A stretch of DNA of 17,400 nucleotides from Pseudomonadota bacterium (GCA_022560215.1 JADFTO010000023.1:1-17400), one strand, 5' to 3'; shown: positions 6,799 through 13,645, numbered from the stretch's first letter. The notes: generated from the letters alone by a model not told the origin. Program-made: numbers and translations.

Positions 6799-7959
6799 AT
6801 GAGCGAAGATGATGATTTCTCGGGTCACGGCGAGATCAGGGACGCCGTCCGCGACCTTTGTTCCGGGTTCGACGATTCCTACTGGCTGGACCTCGACCGC
6901 CGGTCCGCCTATCCCGGCGACTTCGTCGGCGCCCTGACCGAGGCCGGGTTCCTGGCCGCCCTGATCCCCGAGGCTTACGGCGGCAGCGGCCTGCCCTTGA
7001 GCGCGGCGGCGGCCATCATGGAGGAGATCCAGCTCTCGGGCTGCAACGGGGCGGCGTGCCACGCCCAGATGTACATCATGGGCGTCCTCCTGCGCCACGG
7101 GTCCGACGAGCAGAAAAGCCGCTATTTGCCGAAGATCGCCAGCGGCGAGCTCCGGCTCCAGGCCTTCGCGGTGACGGAGCCCGAAAGCGGCACCGACACC
7201 GCGTCCATCCGCACCACCGCCAAGCGCGACGGGGACCGTTACGTCATCCAGGGCCAGAAGATCTGGACCTCCCGGGCGGAGCATTCCGACCTCATGCTGT
7301 TGCTCGCCCGCACCAGCCCGATGGACTCCGGGCCTAAGCGCACCGACGGCCTTTCGGTCCTGCTTCTCGACATGCGGGAGGCGCCGGGCCTGACCATCCG
7401 GCCCATACGCACCATGATGAACCACGCCACCACGGAAGTCTTTTTCGACGGCGTCGAGATTCCCGCAGGCAACCTGATCGGCGAGGAAGGCAAGGGATTT
7501 CGCTACCTCCTTTCCGGCCTCAACGCGGAACGCATCCTGATCGGGGCCGAATGTATCGGCGACGCCCGCTGGTTTATCGCCAAGGCCGTGGCCTACGCGA
7601 ACCAGCGCGTGGTCTTCGGCCGCCCCATCGGCCAGAACCAGGGCATCCAGTTCCCCATCGCCCGGGCTTACGCGGAGACGGAGGCCGCCGCCCTGATGGT
7701 GGCCAAGGCGGCCCGGCTGTTCGATGCGGGCGAGACCCCCGGGGCGGAGGCCAACATGGCCAAGATGCTGGCCGCCGACGCCTCCTGGCACGCCGCCGAC
7801 ATGTGCGTGCAGACCCACGGCGGCTTCGGTTTCGCCGAGGAATACGGCATCGAACGGAAATTCCGCGAGACCCGGCTCTATCAGGTGGCGCCCATCTCCA
7901 CCAACCTGATCCTCACCTACATCGCCGAGCACGTGCTCGGCCTGCCCCGCTCCTATTGA
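6799..7959 (+). CDS. Acyl-CoA dehydrogenase
   Basis: FAD enzyme that introduces an alpha,beta double bond in an acyl-CoA. The 386 residues have the normal family plan: N-terminal helices, FAVTEPESGTDTASIRT as the FAD/substrate signature, QGQKIWTSRAEHSD, and QTHGGFGFAEEYGIERKFRETRLYQ. The usual catalytic Glu of the YEGT segment is missing: the aligned position is Pro365 in VAPIST. Instead Glu244 in LNAERILIG falls where isovaleryl-CoA dehydrogenase keeps its base (helix G), so the enzyme may favour branched substrates. I chose ATG 6799 over an in-frame ATG at 6745 because homology-like sequence starts there and AAGG precedes it. The hydratase frame begins one base after its stop, suggesting consecutive steps on the same CoA ester. 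Confidence 0.92.
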   Translation: MSEDDDFSGHGEIRDAVRDLCSGFDDSYWLDLDRRSAYPGDFVGALTEAGFLAALIPEAYGGSGLPLSAAAAIMEEIQLSGCNGAACHAQMYIMGVLLRHGSDEQKSRYLPKIASGELRLQAFAVTEPESGTDTASIRTTAKRDGDRYVIQGQKIWTSRAEHSDLMLLLARTSPMDSGPKRTDGLSVLLLDMREAPGLTIRPIRTMMNHATTEVFFDGVEIPAGNLIGEEGKGFRYLLSGLNAERILIGAECIGDARWFIAKAVAYANQRVVFGRPIGQNQGIQFPIARAYAETEAAALMVAKAARLFDAGETPGAEANMAKMLAADASWHAADMCVQTHGGFGFAEEYGIERKFRETRLYQVAPISTNLILTYIAEHVLGLPRSY

Positions 7960-7960
7960 C

Positions 7961-8800
7961 ATGACCGGCGAGTCGGCAAGTTGGATCGGCAGGACAGAGA
8001 CCGGCCGGGACGTGCTGACCCCGGGCCTGGTCCAGGGCCTGCTCGCCACCCTGGACCGGGACGCCCCATAACAGGAGCCCGGATATGAAGCCCCGCAAGG
8101 AATCCACTGGCTGCTCGCCCAGCCCAGGGTGCCTCTGTCCCGGATCGGCCCCGACGGGCACCCTGTGCGGGGGGATTTCCTGCCCCCGGTGGCGCTGCCC
8201 CGGCGCATGTGGGCGGCGAGCCGGGTCGATTTCCTGGCGCCGCTCCGCGTCGGCGACGAGATCGAGCGCACGTCCACCGTGGCCGCGGTCACCGAGAAGG
8301 AGGGCCGCTCCGGTCCGCTGGTGTTCGTGGAGGTGGACCATGTGACCCGGGCCGGGCCCGCGCCGGCGGTAGCTGAGCGCCAGACCATCGTCTATCGCCA
8401 AGCCGGGGGCAAGCCCGCCCCGCCACGGGGCGCCCCCGGGGGAGACTGGGACTGGCGGCGAGAAGTTACGCCGGACCCGGTGCTTCTCTTCCGCTATTCG
8501 GCCCTCACCTTCAATGCCCACCGCATCCATTACGACCTGGACTTCGCCACCCGCACCGAGGGCTATCCCGGCCTCATCGTCCACGGGCCCCTGATGGCGA
8601 CCTTGCTTCTCGACCTGGCGGCGAGGAACTTGGGCGACAACGCCCTTGCCGGATTCCAGTTCCGGGGGGTAAGCCCGGCATTTTCGGGCTCCCCCCTGGT
8701 CCTGCTGGGCAGGCGGGAGGGTGCTGAGGTGGTGCTGGCCGCCGAATGCGGGGACGGCCGGCCGGTCATGACCGCGAGCGCGCGCATACGGGAAGGCTGA
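7961..8800 (+). pseudogene. FAS1-like / mesaconyl-C4-CoA-type hydratase (MaoC-like), interrupted by in-frame TAA
   Basis: The frame from ATG 7961 encodes 36 residues starting MTGESASWIGRTETGRDVLT, the expected N-terminus of this double-hotdog hydratase family. It then hits TAA at 8069-8071 and continues in the same frame through HWLLAQPRVPLSRIGPDGHP, RGDFLPPVALPRRMWAAS and the catalytic-type segment NAHRIHYDLDFA, to TGA 8798-8800. The 280 codons match the full family length. Members hydrate mesaconyl-, itaconyl- or similar enoyl-CoA esters, in keeping with the adjacent acyl-CoA dehydrogenase. A restart at GTG 8129 or at the in-frame ATG in RRMWAAS would lose at least 56 residues of the first hotdog, and no good ribosome site precedes either. 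It is either a recent pseudogene, a read error, or an enzyme with a shortened N-terminal domain. Confidence 0.8.
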
Positions 8801-8806
8801 GTTAAT

Positions 8807-8842
8807 CTTGGATATGTCCAAGCGCCTGTGCAGGGTTTTTTT
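8807..8842 (+). terminator. Intrinsic terminator after the dehydrogenase/hydratase pair
   Basis: A perfect hairpin CTTGGA-TATG-TCCAAG (8807-8822) is followed by a small CCT-GTGC-AGG stem and a run of seven T (8836-8842), starting seven bases after the hydratase stop. The T run directly after the second stem gives an ordinary Rho-independent signal, although the G+C-rich stem next to it is short. Confidence 0.55.
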
Positions 8843-8921
8843 ACCACGGAGGCGCCGGGCCACGGCGGCCACCGCCCGCCCCGCCCACGCCCCCCGCCAC
8901 CGGCGCCCCCCATCAACGCCT

Positions 8922-8950
8922 TTGTCAAACGCCTGAAAAGGAACTATTTT
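8922..8950 (+). promoter_or_regulatory. Sigma-70-type promoter for the bi-domain oxidoreductase gene
   Basis: TTGTCA (8922-8927) and TATTTT (8945-8950) are separated by exactly 17 bases, matching consensus at 5/6 and 4/6 positions. It lies between a terminator and the start codon at 8997, leaving a leader of about 40 bases. This is the best promoter in the window by sequence. Confidence 0.55.
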
Positions 8951-8996
8951 TCGGGTGACGTGGCCGCCAAGCGGCCCCCGGCCAGGACAAAAAGAC

Positions 8997-11129
8997 ATGA
9001 AGCTCGTGGTCCATGACTTCAAGAGCGGCGATTTAAGGCTCGCCGACGCGCCCCCGCCGGGGGTGCGCCCGGGCGGCGTGCTGGTGCGGGCGTCGGCCTC
9101 CCTGATCAGCGCCGGCACCGACCGGGCGGTCCTGGAACTGGCGCGCAAAAGCTCGCTGGCCAAGGCCCTCACCCGGCCCGACCTGGCGCGGCGCGTCATG
9201 GACAAGGTGAGGACCGAAGGGCTCGCCTCCACCTACCGCAAGGTCCGGAACCTGATCACGGCGCCCATCCCGCTCGGCTATTCGCTCTGCGGCCGGGTGG
9301 CGGCCATGGGCGAGGGCGTCCACGACGTCCGTCTCGGCGACCGGGTGGCCTGCGCCGGACAGGGCCACGCCAACCACGCGGAATGCGTGTTCGTGCCGAA
9401 GAACCTGTTCGTGCCCGTGCCCGACGGCGTGGACGATGAACACGCCGCCTACGTGACCTTGGGCGCCATCGCCATGCACGGGGTGCGCCAGGCGGACCAG
9501 CAGGTGGGCGCCAACGTGCTGGTGGCCGGCCTCGGCCTGGTCGGGCAGATCGCCGTCCAGATCTGCGCCGCCGCCGGCTACCGGGTGGTGGCCATGGACA
9601 CCGACGAACGCAAGACCGAACTGGCCCAGGCCTCGGGCGCTTACGCCGCCGGCACGCCCGGCCAAATGGCCGCGGCCGTCGCCCGGGCCACCAAAGGCCA
9701 GGGGGTGGACGCGGTGCTGCTGACGGCGGCCAGCCCAGACAGCGGGGCGCTGTTCGACCAGGTGGCGGAGCTCTGCCGCGACCGCGCCCGCGTGGTGGTC
9801 ATCGGCGACGTGAAGATGGACCTGAGCCGGCGGCTCTACTTCGGCAAGGAGCTGGAGATCCTCCAGTCCCGCTCCTACGGCCCCGGACGCTACGACGCCG
9901 ATTACGAGGAAAAGGGCCGGGACTACCCCATCGGCTACGTGCGCTGGACGGAACGGCGCAACATGGGGGCTTTCCTGGACCTCATCGCCGACGGCCGCGT
10001 CGATGTCTCGGGGCTCACCACGCATCGCTATCCCATCGGCGAGGCGGAAGCGGCCTACCGGGTGGTCACCGGCGAGGACTACGCCATCGGCATCCTGCTC
10101 ACCTACCCGGACCAGGAGGAAGAGGCGGCGGCCCCGCCGGCGGCGCCTAAGAAGCCCGTCAGCGGGCGCATCGGCCTCGGCGTCATCGGCGCCGGGCGCT
10201 TCGCCAAGGGGACCCTGCTGCCGGCCTTCATGGAGACGGGCGCCTTCGACGTGATCGGGGTGGCCTCGGCGGGCGGGCTTTCGGCGGAAGCGCTCAAGGA
10301 CCAGGCCGGCGCCCGCTTCGCCACCTCGGACCCGGGCGCCGTCCTCGACGATGACGGCGTCCAGGCCGTCCTCATCGCCACCCGCCACGACAGCCACGCC
10401 GAGTTCGTGATCGGGGCCTTGGAAAGAGGCAAGCACGTGTTCGTGGAAAAGCCCCTGTGCCAGGACCGGGGCGAGCTCCGGGCCATCGAGGAGGCGGCGC
10501 GGGCTTCGAGCGGCATCCTCGCCGTCGGCTTCAACCGCCGCCACAGCCCCTTGATCGCCGACATCAGGTCCCACTTCGCAGGGGGGGCCGAGCCCCTGGC
10601 CATGGCCTACAGGGTGAACGCCGGGCGCGTGGCGCTGGACGGCGAGGACGCCTGGGTGCACGAAGGCGGCGGGCGCATCGTCGGCGAGGTCTGCCACTTC
10701 GTCGATACCTTAAGCGCCATCTGCGGAGCCCGCCCCCTCAGCGTCACGGCGTACGCCGTCAACCCGAGGTCCCAGGGCCTGGCGGCGACGGACACGGTGA
10801 GCATCACCATCGCCTTTGACGACGGATCGCTGGGCACCATTCACTACTGGGCCAACGGCGACGCCAGCCAGCCTAAGGAGCGCATCGAGGTCTATTCGGG
10901 GGGCCGCTCAGCCGTGCTCGACGACTTCCGCCGCCTGGACCTGCACGCCGGGGGCAAGACAGAAACCAGGCGCCGGCGCGCTCAAACCAAGGGGTTCGCC
11001 GAGGAAGCCCGGGCCTTCGCCGAGGCCTGCCGGAACGGGGAGCCCCCGATTGGGCTGGACTCCCTCATCGACACCACGCTGGTCACCTTCCTCGCCGCCG
11101 AGGACCTGGCCGACCCCGGCGCAACCTAG
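8997..11129 (+). CDS. Bi-domain oxidoreductase: zinc-type MDR dehydrogenase fused to Gfo/Idh/MocA domain
   Basis: A 710-residue fusion typical of polysaccharide biosynthesis loci; its exact sugar substrate is not established. Residues 1 to about 375 are an MDR (alcohol dehydrogenase-like) domain with SLISAGTDR, PLGYSLCGRV, a GDRVACAGQGHANHAE segment, and the nucleotide loop VAGLGLVGQ near 176-184. A Pro/Ala/Glu-rich linker follows (EEEAAAPPAAPKKP). From about 391 a second Rossmann domain reads GLGVIGAGRFAKG, then FVEKPLCQD near 482-490, VGFNRRHSP, and GEVCHFVDTL, which together are Gfo/Idh/MocA signatures. I chose ATG 8997 over an upstream in-frame ATG at 8955, because conserved sequence begins there, AGGA precedes it, and 8955 lies at the predicted transcription start. 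In other genomes it adjoins heparinase-family and AsnB genes; here they lie 2.5 kb downstream. Confidence 0.92.
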   Translation: MKLVVHDFKSGDLRLADAPPPGVRPGGVLVRASASLISAGTDRAVLELARKSSLAKALTRPDLARRVMDKVRTEGLASTYRKVRNLITAPIPLGYSLCGRVAAMGEGVHDVRLGDRVACAGQGHANHAECVFVPKNLFVPVPDGVDDEHAAYVTLGAIAMHGVRQADQQVGANVLVAGLGLVGQIAVQICAAAGYRVVAMDTDERKTELAQASGAYAAGTPGQMAAAVARATKGQGVDAVLLTAASPDSGALFDQVAELCRDRARVVVIGDVKMDLSRRLYFGKELEILQSRSYGPGRYDADYEEKGRDYPIGYVRWTERRNMGAFLDLIADGRVDVSGLTTHRYPIGEAEAAYRVVTGEDYAIGILLTYPDQEEEAAAPPAAPKKPVSGRIGLGVIGAGRFAKGTLLPAFMETGAFDVIGVASAGGLSAEALKDQAGARFATSDPGAVLDDDGVQAVLIATRHDSHAEFVIGALERGKHVFVEKPLCQDRGELRAIEEAARASSGILAVGFNRRHSPLIADIRSHFAGGAEPLAMAYRVNAGRVALDGEDAWVHEGGGRIVGEVCHFVDTLSAICGARPLSVTAYAVNPRSQGLAATDTVSITIAFDDGSLGTIHYWANGDASQPKERIEVYSGGRSAVLDDFRRLDLHAGGKTETRRRRAQTKGFAEEARAFAEACRNGEPPIGLDSLIDTTLVTFLAAEDLADPGAT

Positions 11130-11148
11130 CAGGTTGCCGAAAAAGAGA

Positions 11149-11520
11149 TCACCCGTCGCCTTCGTCGTAGGTGACGCCCAGCCTGTCCAGATAGAAGGCG
11201 AGGTGGCCCTTGATGGCGCCGGATTCCTCGATCGGATCCTCGTAGCTCCAGGCGGCGTTTTCCACCGTGCGCCCGCCGACGGTGAGCGACCAGTAGGCCG
11301 CGTCGCCCTTGAAGGGGCAGTGGGTCTTGTGGCCGGTGCGCCCCATGAGGTCCATGCGCACGTCGTCGCGGGGGAAATAGTAAACGGGGGTCAGGGGCGA
11401 TTCGGTCAACAGGATGGGGCGCTTGCTGTCGGCGACGGTGACGCCGTTGAAGACGATGCGGACATGGCGGTCCACTTCCTCCGTCGATACCCTGTGTTTG
11501 GGCTCGCCGTCTTGCGCCAT
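11149..11520 (-). CDS. DUF427 domain protein
   Basis: A 123-residue protein of the DUF427 family, function unknown, probably cytoplasmic. Typical blocks are RIVFNGVTVADSKRPILLTE, PVYYFPRDDVRMDLM, TGHKTHCPFKGDAAYWSL, and the C-terminal AWSYEDPIEESGAIKGHLAFY, which form the family's small beta-barrel. The His-Cys-Pro-Phe-Lys-Gly motif is the family hallmark. I chose ATG 11520, six bases after CAGGA, over TTG 11526. Its end is convergent with the bi-domain oxidoreductase, 19 bases apart. An SDR-fold gene lies upstream on the same strand, with 136 bases between, so co-transcription is possible but not shown. Confidence 0.9.
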   Translation of the reverse strand: MAQDGEPKHRVSTEEVDRHVRIVFNGVTVADSKRPILLTESPLTPVYYFPRDDVRMDLMGRTGHKTHCPFKGDAAYWSLTVGGRTVENAAWSYEDPIEESGAIKGHLAFYLDRLGVTYDEGDG

Positions 11521-11656
11521 GGTCAATCCTGCCGCTGATTCCCGGTCCCTTGAATGGGTTTGGCCGGAATTGTTGCGATTAGGCTACACCATCCCACCCA
11601 GCCCCGCCACCACCGGCGGCCCGCGTCCTCATCACATCTTCGTCAGCCGAACGCGA

Positions 11657-12361
11657 TTAGAACTTCTCGACCCAGGGGCGCAGATCCAGCTCCTGGGTCC
11701 AGGCGCTGCGTTGCTGGCGGTGAATCATCAGGTAGTTGGCGGCGATGGCCGCCGGGTCCAGGAAGCCGTCCGGCGGCCGGGAGGAGGGGTCGTGGGCCTC
11801 CGACATGATCTGGCCGTCGACGATCACATGGGCCACGTGGATTCCTTTAGGTCCCAGTTCCCGGGCCATGCTCTGGGCCAGCGCCCTGAGGCCGAATTTG
11901 GGCACCGCCAGGTTGTGGAAGCCGCTGCCGCCGCGAAGGGACGCCGTGGCGCCGGTGAAGACGATGGTGCCCCGCCCCCCGGCCGCCATCAGCCGGGCCG
12001 CCGCCTGGCCGACGTGGAACCCGCCGAGACAGCCGACGCGCCAGCAGCGCTCGAACTCCTCCGAAGTGGTCTCGATGATGCCCTTCCTGACGAAGGCGCC
12101 GGCGTTGAAGACCACCAGGTCGGGGCCGCCGAGATCGTCCGCCACCTTCTGGAAGAGGGAGCCCACGTCCCTTTCCCGGGCCGCGTCGCAGGCATAGGCG
12201 CGGGCCGGGACGCCCTGGTCCGCCAGGTCGCCGGCCAGGGGTTTCAGCCTGGCCTTGTCGCGGGCGGCGACGGCCACGCCCATCCCCGCGCCCGCGAAAC
12301 AAAGGGCGAGCGCCCGGCCCAATCCCGGGCCTGCTCCGACGACGAGGGCGGTTTCCGTCAT
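11657..12361 (-). CDS. SDR-fold protein with non-canonical active site
   Basis: A 234-residue Rossmann protein of the short-chain dehydrogenase superfamily. The dinucleotide loop GAGPGLG (9-15) and NAG (86-88) are intact. The catalytic tetrad is not: by my alignment the Asn position is Gly110 (VGCLGGF), the Ser position Ala138 (FTGATAS), and the Tyr of YxxxK is Leu151 (LAVPK), with only Lys155 kept. The TGATASLRGG and LAQSMARELGPKGIHVAHV blocks are shared by a known SDR subgroup that likewise lacks the Tyr, so this is probably a subgroup trait rather than decay. It may bind a cofactor without ordinary dehydrogenase chemistry. The start ATG at 12361 follows AAGAGGAGAG. Direct and inverted repeats just upstream may be operators. 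Confidence 0.88.
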   Translation of the reverse strand: MTETALVVGAGPGLGRALALCFAGAGMGVAVAARDKARLKPLAGDLADQGVPARAYACDAARERDVGSLFQKVADDLGGPDLVVFNAGAFVRKGIIETTSEEFERCWRVGCLGGFHVGQAAARLMAAGGRGTIVFTGATASLRGGSGFHNLAVPKFGLRALAQSMARELGPKGIHVAHVIVDGQIMSEAHDPSSRPPDGFLDPAAIAANYLMIHRQQRSAWTQELDLRPWVEKF

Positions 12362-12378
12362 GGCTCTCCTCTTAGTGA

Positions 12379-12402
12379 GCTATCGGATAGAGCGCTATCG
12401 GA
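12379..12402. promoter_or_regulatory. Candidate operator: tandem GCTATCGGA repeats upstream of the SDR gene
   Basis: GCTATCGGA occurs at 12379-12387 and again at 12394-12402, start to start 15 bases. The first contains the palindrome CTATC-G-GATAG, and the pair also forms the inverted arrangement GATAG-N4-CTATC. The block lies 18-41 bases before the SDR start codon. A 14-base copy in inverted orientation lies at 13582-13595. The spacing and symmetry are those of a TetR- or LacI-type site; no regulator gene is in the window. Confidence 0.4.
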
Positions 12403-12478
12403 CTAGTTGGAACCGCAACATTGCTCGAGCCTACGCCAGTCGCGCCCCCGTTGCCAAGGCGCCCGGACGCCGACGGGC

Positions 12479-12739
12479 TCAGCGCAAGCTGGACAGGTTG
12501 GCGATCAGGGCGATGTTGGCCAGGCGGATTTCCTCGGTGATCTTATGGGCGAGGTCCCGGTCGGCCGAGCAGCATTCCCTCGCCACGTCGACGAAAGTGC
12601 TGCGGGATTCCTGGACCGCCTTGATGACGGCCTCCTGGATGATGGCGCTCACCGCTTTCGCCTGTTCCTCGCTGGGCGAGGTGTCCAGGGCCTCGAAGAC
12701 CCCTTGGGTTGCCGTCTTCACATGCTGGTGCAATTCCAT
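12479..12739 (-). CDS. Hypothetical 86-aa helical protein
   Basis: I do not recognise the family. The 86 residues are almost all helix-forming, with heptad-like hydrophobic spacing: QHVKTATQGVFEAL, SEEQAKAVSAIIQEAVIKAVQ, and HKITEEIRLANIALIANLSSL. A CC pair lies in ARECCSADRD. The composition recalls phasin-like or four-helix-bundle granule/membrane-surface proteins, but that is only resemblance. There is no signal peptide or membrane helix. The start ATG at 12739 has a weak upstream site (ACGGGA). It is divergent from cspA across a 426-base region and 117 bases upstream of the SDR gene on the same strand. Third-position G+C bias supports real coding. Confidence 0.65.
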   Translation of the reverse strand: MELHQHVKTATQGVFEALDTSPSEEQAKAVSAIIQEAVIKAVQESRSTFVDVARECCSADRDLAHKITEEIRLANIALIANLSSLR

Positions 12740-12777
12740 ATCGGTATCCCGTCTCTGTCAGGGGCGCCGCCGGCAGG

Positions 12778-12915
12778 CGCCGGCACGGGCGCTGGGATGT
12801 ACGGCCGGCGGTAATGGCCTCCCCGGAAGTTAACAAGGATCGGGGCTTTCGTCCATCGCCGGGCCCCCATTGCCCCGGGCGGACCGCGTGTCCTCGACTG
12901 GCGCCCGTGCCGGCG
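12778..12915. repeat. 15-bp inverted repeat with 108-bp spacer
   Basis: CGCCGGCACGGGCGC at 12778-12792 is the exact reverse complement of GCGCCCGTGCCGGCG at 12901-12915. Twelve bases of the latter (CCCGTGCCGGCG) recur in direct orientation at 12970-12981. All lie in the non-coding region upstream of cspA. The repeats are G+C-only apart from one A or T, so chance is more likely than for mixed sequence. Confidence 0.5.
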
Positions 12916-13109
12916 GCGCGATCCGATGAAGGGTTTGGCGCCGGGTCCCCTGCACCCGCATTTCATGGTCCCGTGCCGGCGATTCCGCTTGCACTCAAGT
13001 CCGGAATGGGCCAATTAAAGGGGGAAACAGTTACACATTATTACGGCATACCCTCTCGGTCGCTATCCAGCGCAGCCGGGCTATTGCGAGAAATAATGGA
13101 ACCCTGAAG

Positions 13110-13145
13110 CCCGTGACGCCGTCGGGACTGGCTCACGTCAACGGG
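13110..13145 (+). promoter_or_regulatory. Leader hairpin just upstream of the cspA ribosome site
   Basis: CCCGTGACG (13110-13118) pairs with CGTCAACGGG (13136-13145) as nine base pairs with one bulged A, loop of 17. It ends eight bases before the Shine-Dalgarno AAAGGAA (13154-13160). Structured leaders upstream of cold-shock genes are known to modulate translation with temperature; whether this one does is inference. Confidence 0.35.
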
Positions 13146-13165
13146 ATGGTCTGAAAGGAAAAGAC

Positions 13166-13375
13166 ATGGCTACTGGATCGGTGAAATGGTTTAATCTGGA
13201 GAAGGGCTATGGCTTCATCGAGCCCAGCGACGGCTCGAAGGACGCCTTCGTCCACATTTCCGCCGTCGAGCGCGCCGGATTGACGGGCCTCCGAGAGGGA
13301 CAAAAGGTCGAATACGAGCTCGTGTCCGGCCGCGACGGCAAGTCTTCCGCGGAAAACCTAGTGGTCCTCGACTGA
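13166..13375 (+). CDS. cspA: Cold-shock domain protein (CspA family)
   Basis: A 69-residue single cold-shock domain that binds single-stranded RNA/DNA and melts RNA secondary structure. It begins MATGSVKWFN and has RNP1 as KGYGFI (13-18) and RNP2 as DAFVHIS (26-32), with the following AVERAGL, EGQKVEYEL and SAENLVV blocks; full length for the family. The start ATG follows AAAGGAA six bases upstream. Its leader is long and contains a hairpin. A 52-aa basic protein gene begins 31 bases after the stop and is probably on the same transcript. Several paralogs are usual in alphaproteobacteria, so the symbol is the family name rather than proof of orthology. Confidence 0.95.
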   Translation: MATGSVKWFNLEKGYGFIEPSDGSKDAFVHISAVERAGLTGLREGQKVEYELVSGRDGKSSAENLVVLD

Positions 13376-13406
13376 CGTCGCCGGCCGATTGACGGGAAGG
13401 ACAGGA

Positions 13407-13565
13407 ATGCCACGCAAGCCTAATTACAGATTCGAACGCATGGAGCGGGAAAGAAAGAAAGCCGCCAAGAAAGCGGCGCGCGCCCTGGCCAAGGTGGAAA
13501 AGTTGGAATCGAAGAAGACGGATCAAGACGGAGAAGTCCCCGCCGAGGAAGAGACCGCCGAGTGA
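13407..13565 (+). CDS. Small basic protein of 52 aa, downstream of cspA
   Basis: A short gene starting MPRKPNYRFERMERERKKAA, continuing with KKAARALAKVEKLESKK and ending in an acidic tail, GEVPAEEETAE. The first 40 residues are about half Lys/Arg/Glu and should form one long helix or coiled coil; the charge then flips at the C-terminus. I recall similar MPRKPNYRFER-type small proteins in alphaproteobacteria, with no assigned function. The ATG follows GGGAAGGACAGGA, a good ribosome site, and the gene lies 31 bases after cspA on the same strand. Nucleic-acid or ribosome binding fits the charge and the neighbour, but is inference. The frame ends at TGA 13563-13565. Confidence 0.8.
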   Translation: MPRKPNYRFERMERERKKAAKKAARALAKVEKLESKKTDQDGEVPAEEETAE

Positions 13566-13569
13566 CCTT

Positions 13570-13645
13570 GCCCGGCCGGGCCCGATAGCGCTCTAAAACC
13601 ACATATCAAGCCCCCGCGGCGGACACCGTCCGCGCCGATCCCCCA
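13570..13645. other. Convergent intergenic region with several hairpins and a repeat copy
   Basis: The stretch between the small basic protein gene and the end of the heparinase-family gene holds a 12-bp palindrome GCCCGGCCGGGC (13570-13581), a 14-base inverted copy (13582-13595) of the sequence upstream of the SDR gene, and a hairpin GCGGAC-ACC-GTCCGC. At its edge CCCC-ATCA-GGGG places the heparinase TGA stop in a hairpin loop. These could serve as a bidirectional transcription end, but there is no T run. Confidence 0.35.

Larger units (their letters stand above)
12740..13165. other. 426-base non-coding control region between divergent genes
   Basis: No convincing gene lies here; the open frames that cross it have no family features. 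It holds a 15-bp inverted repeat (12778-12792 and 12901-12915) with a partial third copy (12970-12981). Toward cspA lies an AT-richer patch (about 13010-13050) with a weak promoter candidate: TTGCAC at 12989-12994 and AATTAA at 13013-13018, spacer 18. A leader hairpin follows at 13110-13145, just before the cspA ribosome site. The long leader is in keeping with cold-shock genes, which are often controlled through their mRNA leader. Confidence 0.5.

Noticed and set aside
8069..8071. Recoding of the TAA in the hydratase (selenocysteine or programmed readthrough)
   Set aside because: Selenocysteine uses TGA and pyrrolysine uses TAG; TAA here has no known readthrough context, so mutation or read error is more likely.
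6667..8388. Long open frame (573 codons) on the minus strand opposite the acyl-CoA dehydrogenase and hydratase
   Set aside because: Its product has no family motifs and is Gly/Arg/His-rich, as expected for an antisense frame of G+C-rich coding DNA; the plus strand carries clear enzyme signatures.
7913..9232. Minus-strand frame of 439 codons crossing the hydratase, terminator and intergenic DNA
   Set aside because: It spans a clear intergenic region and a terminator, and its product shows no domain.
9033..10697. Long minus-strand open frame (554 codons) opposite the bi-domain oxidoreductase
   Set aside because: It mirrors the codon bias of the plus-strand gene and has no recognisable domain.
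12709..13107. Plus-strand frame of 132 codons in the cspA upstream region
   Set aside because: It starts inside the antisense of the 86-aa gene, crosses repeats, has no ribosome site and no family features.
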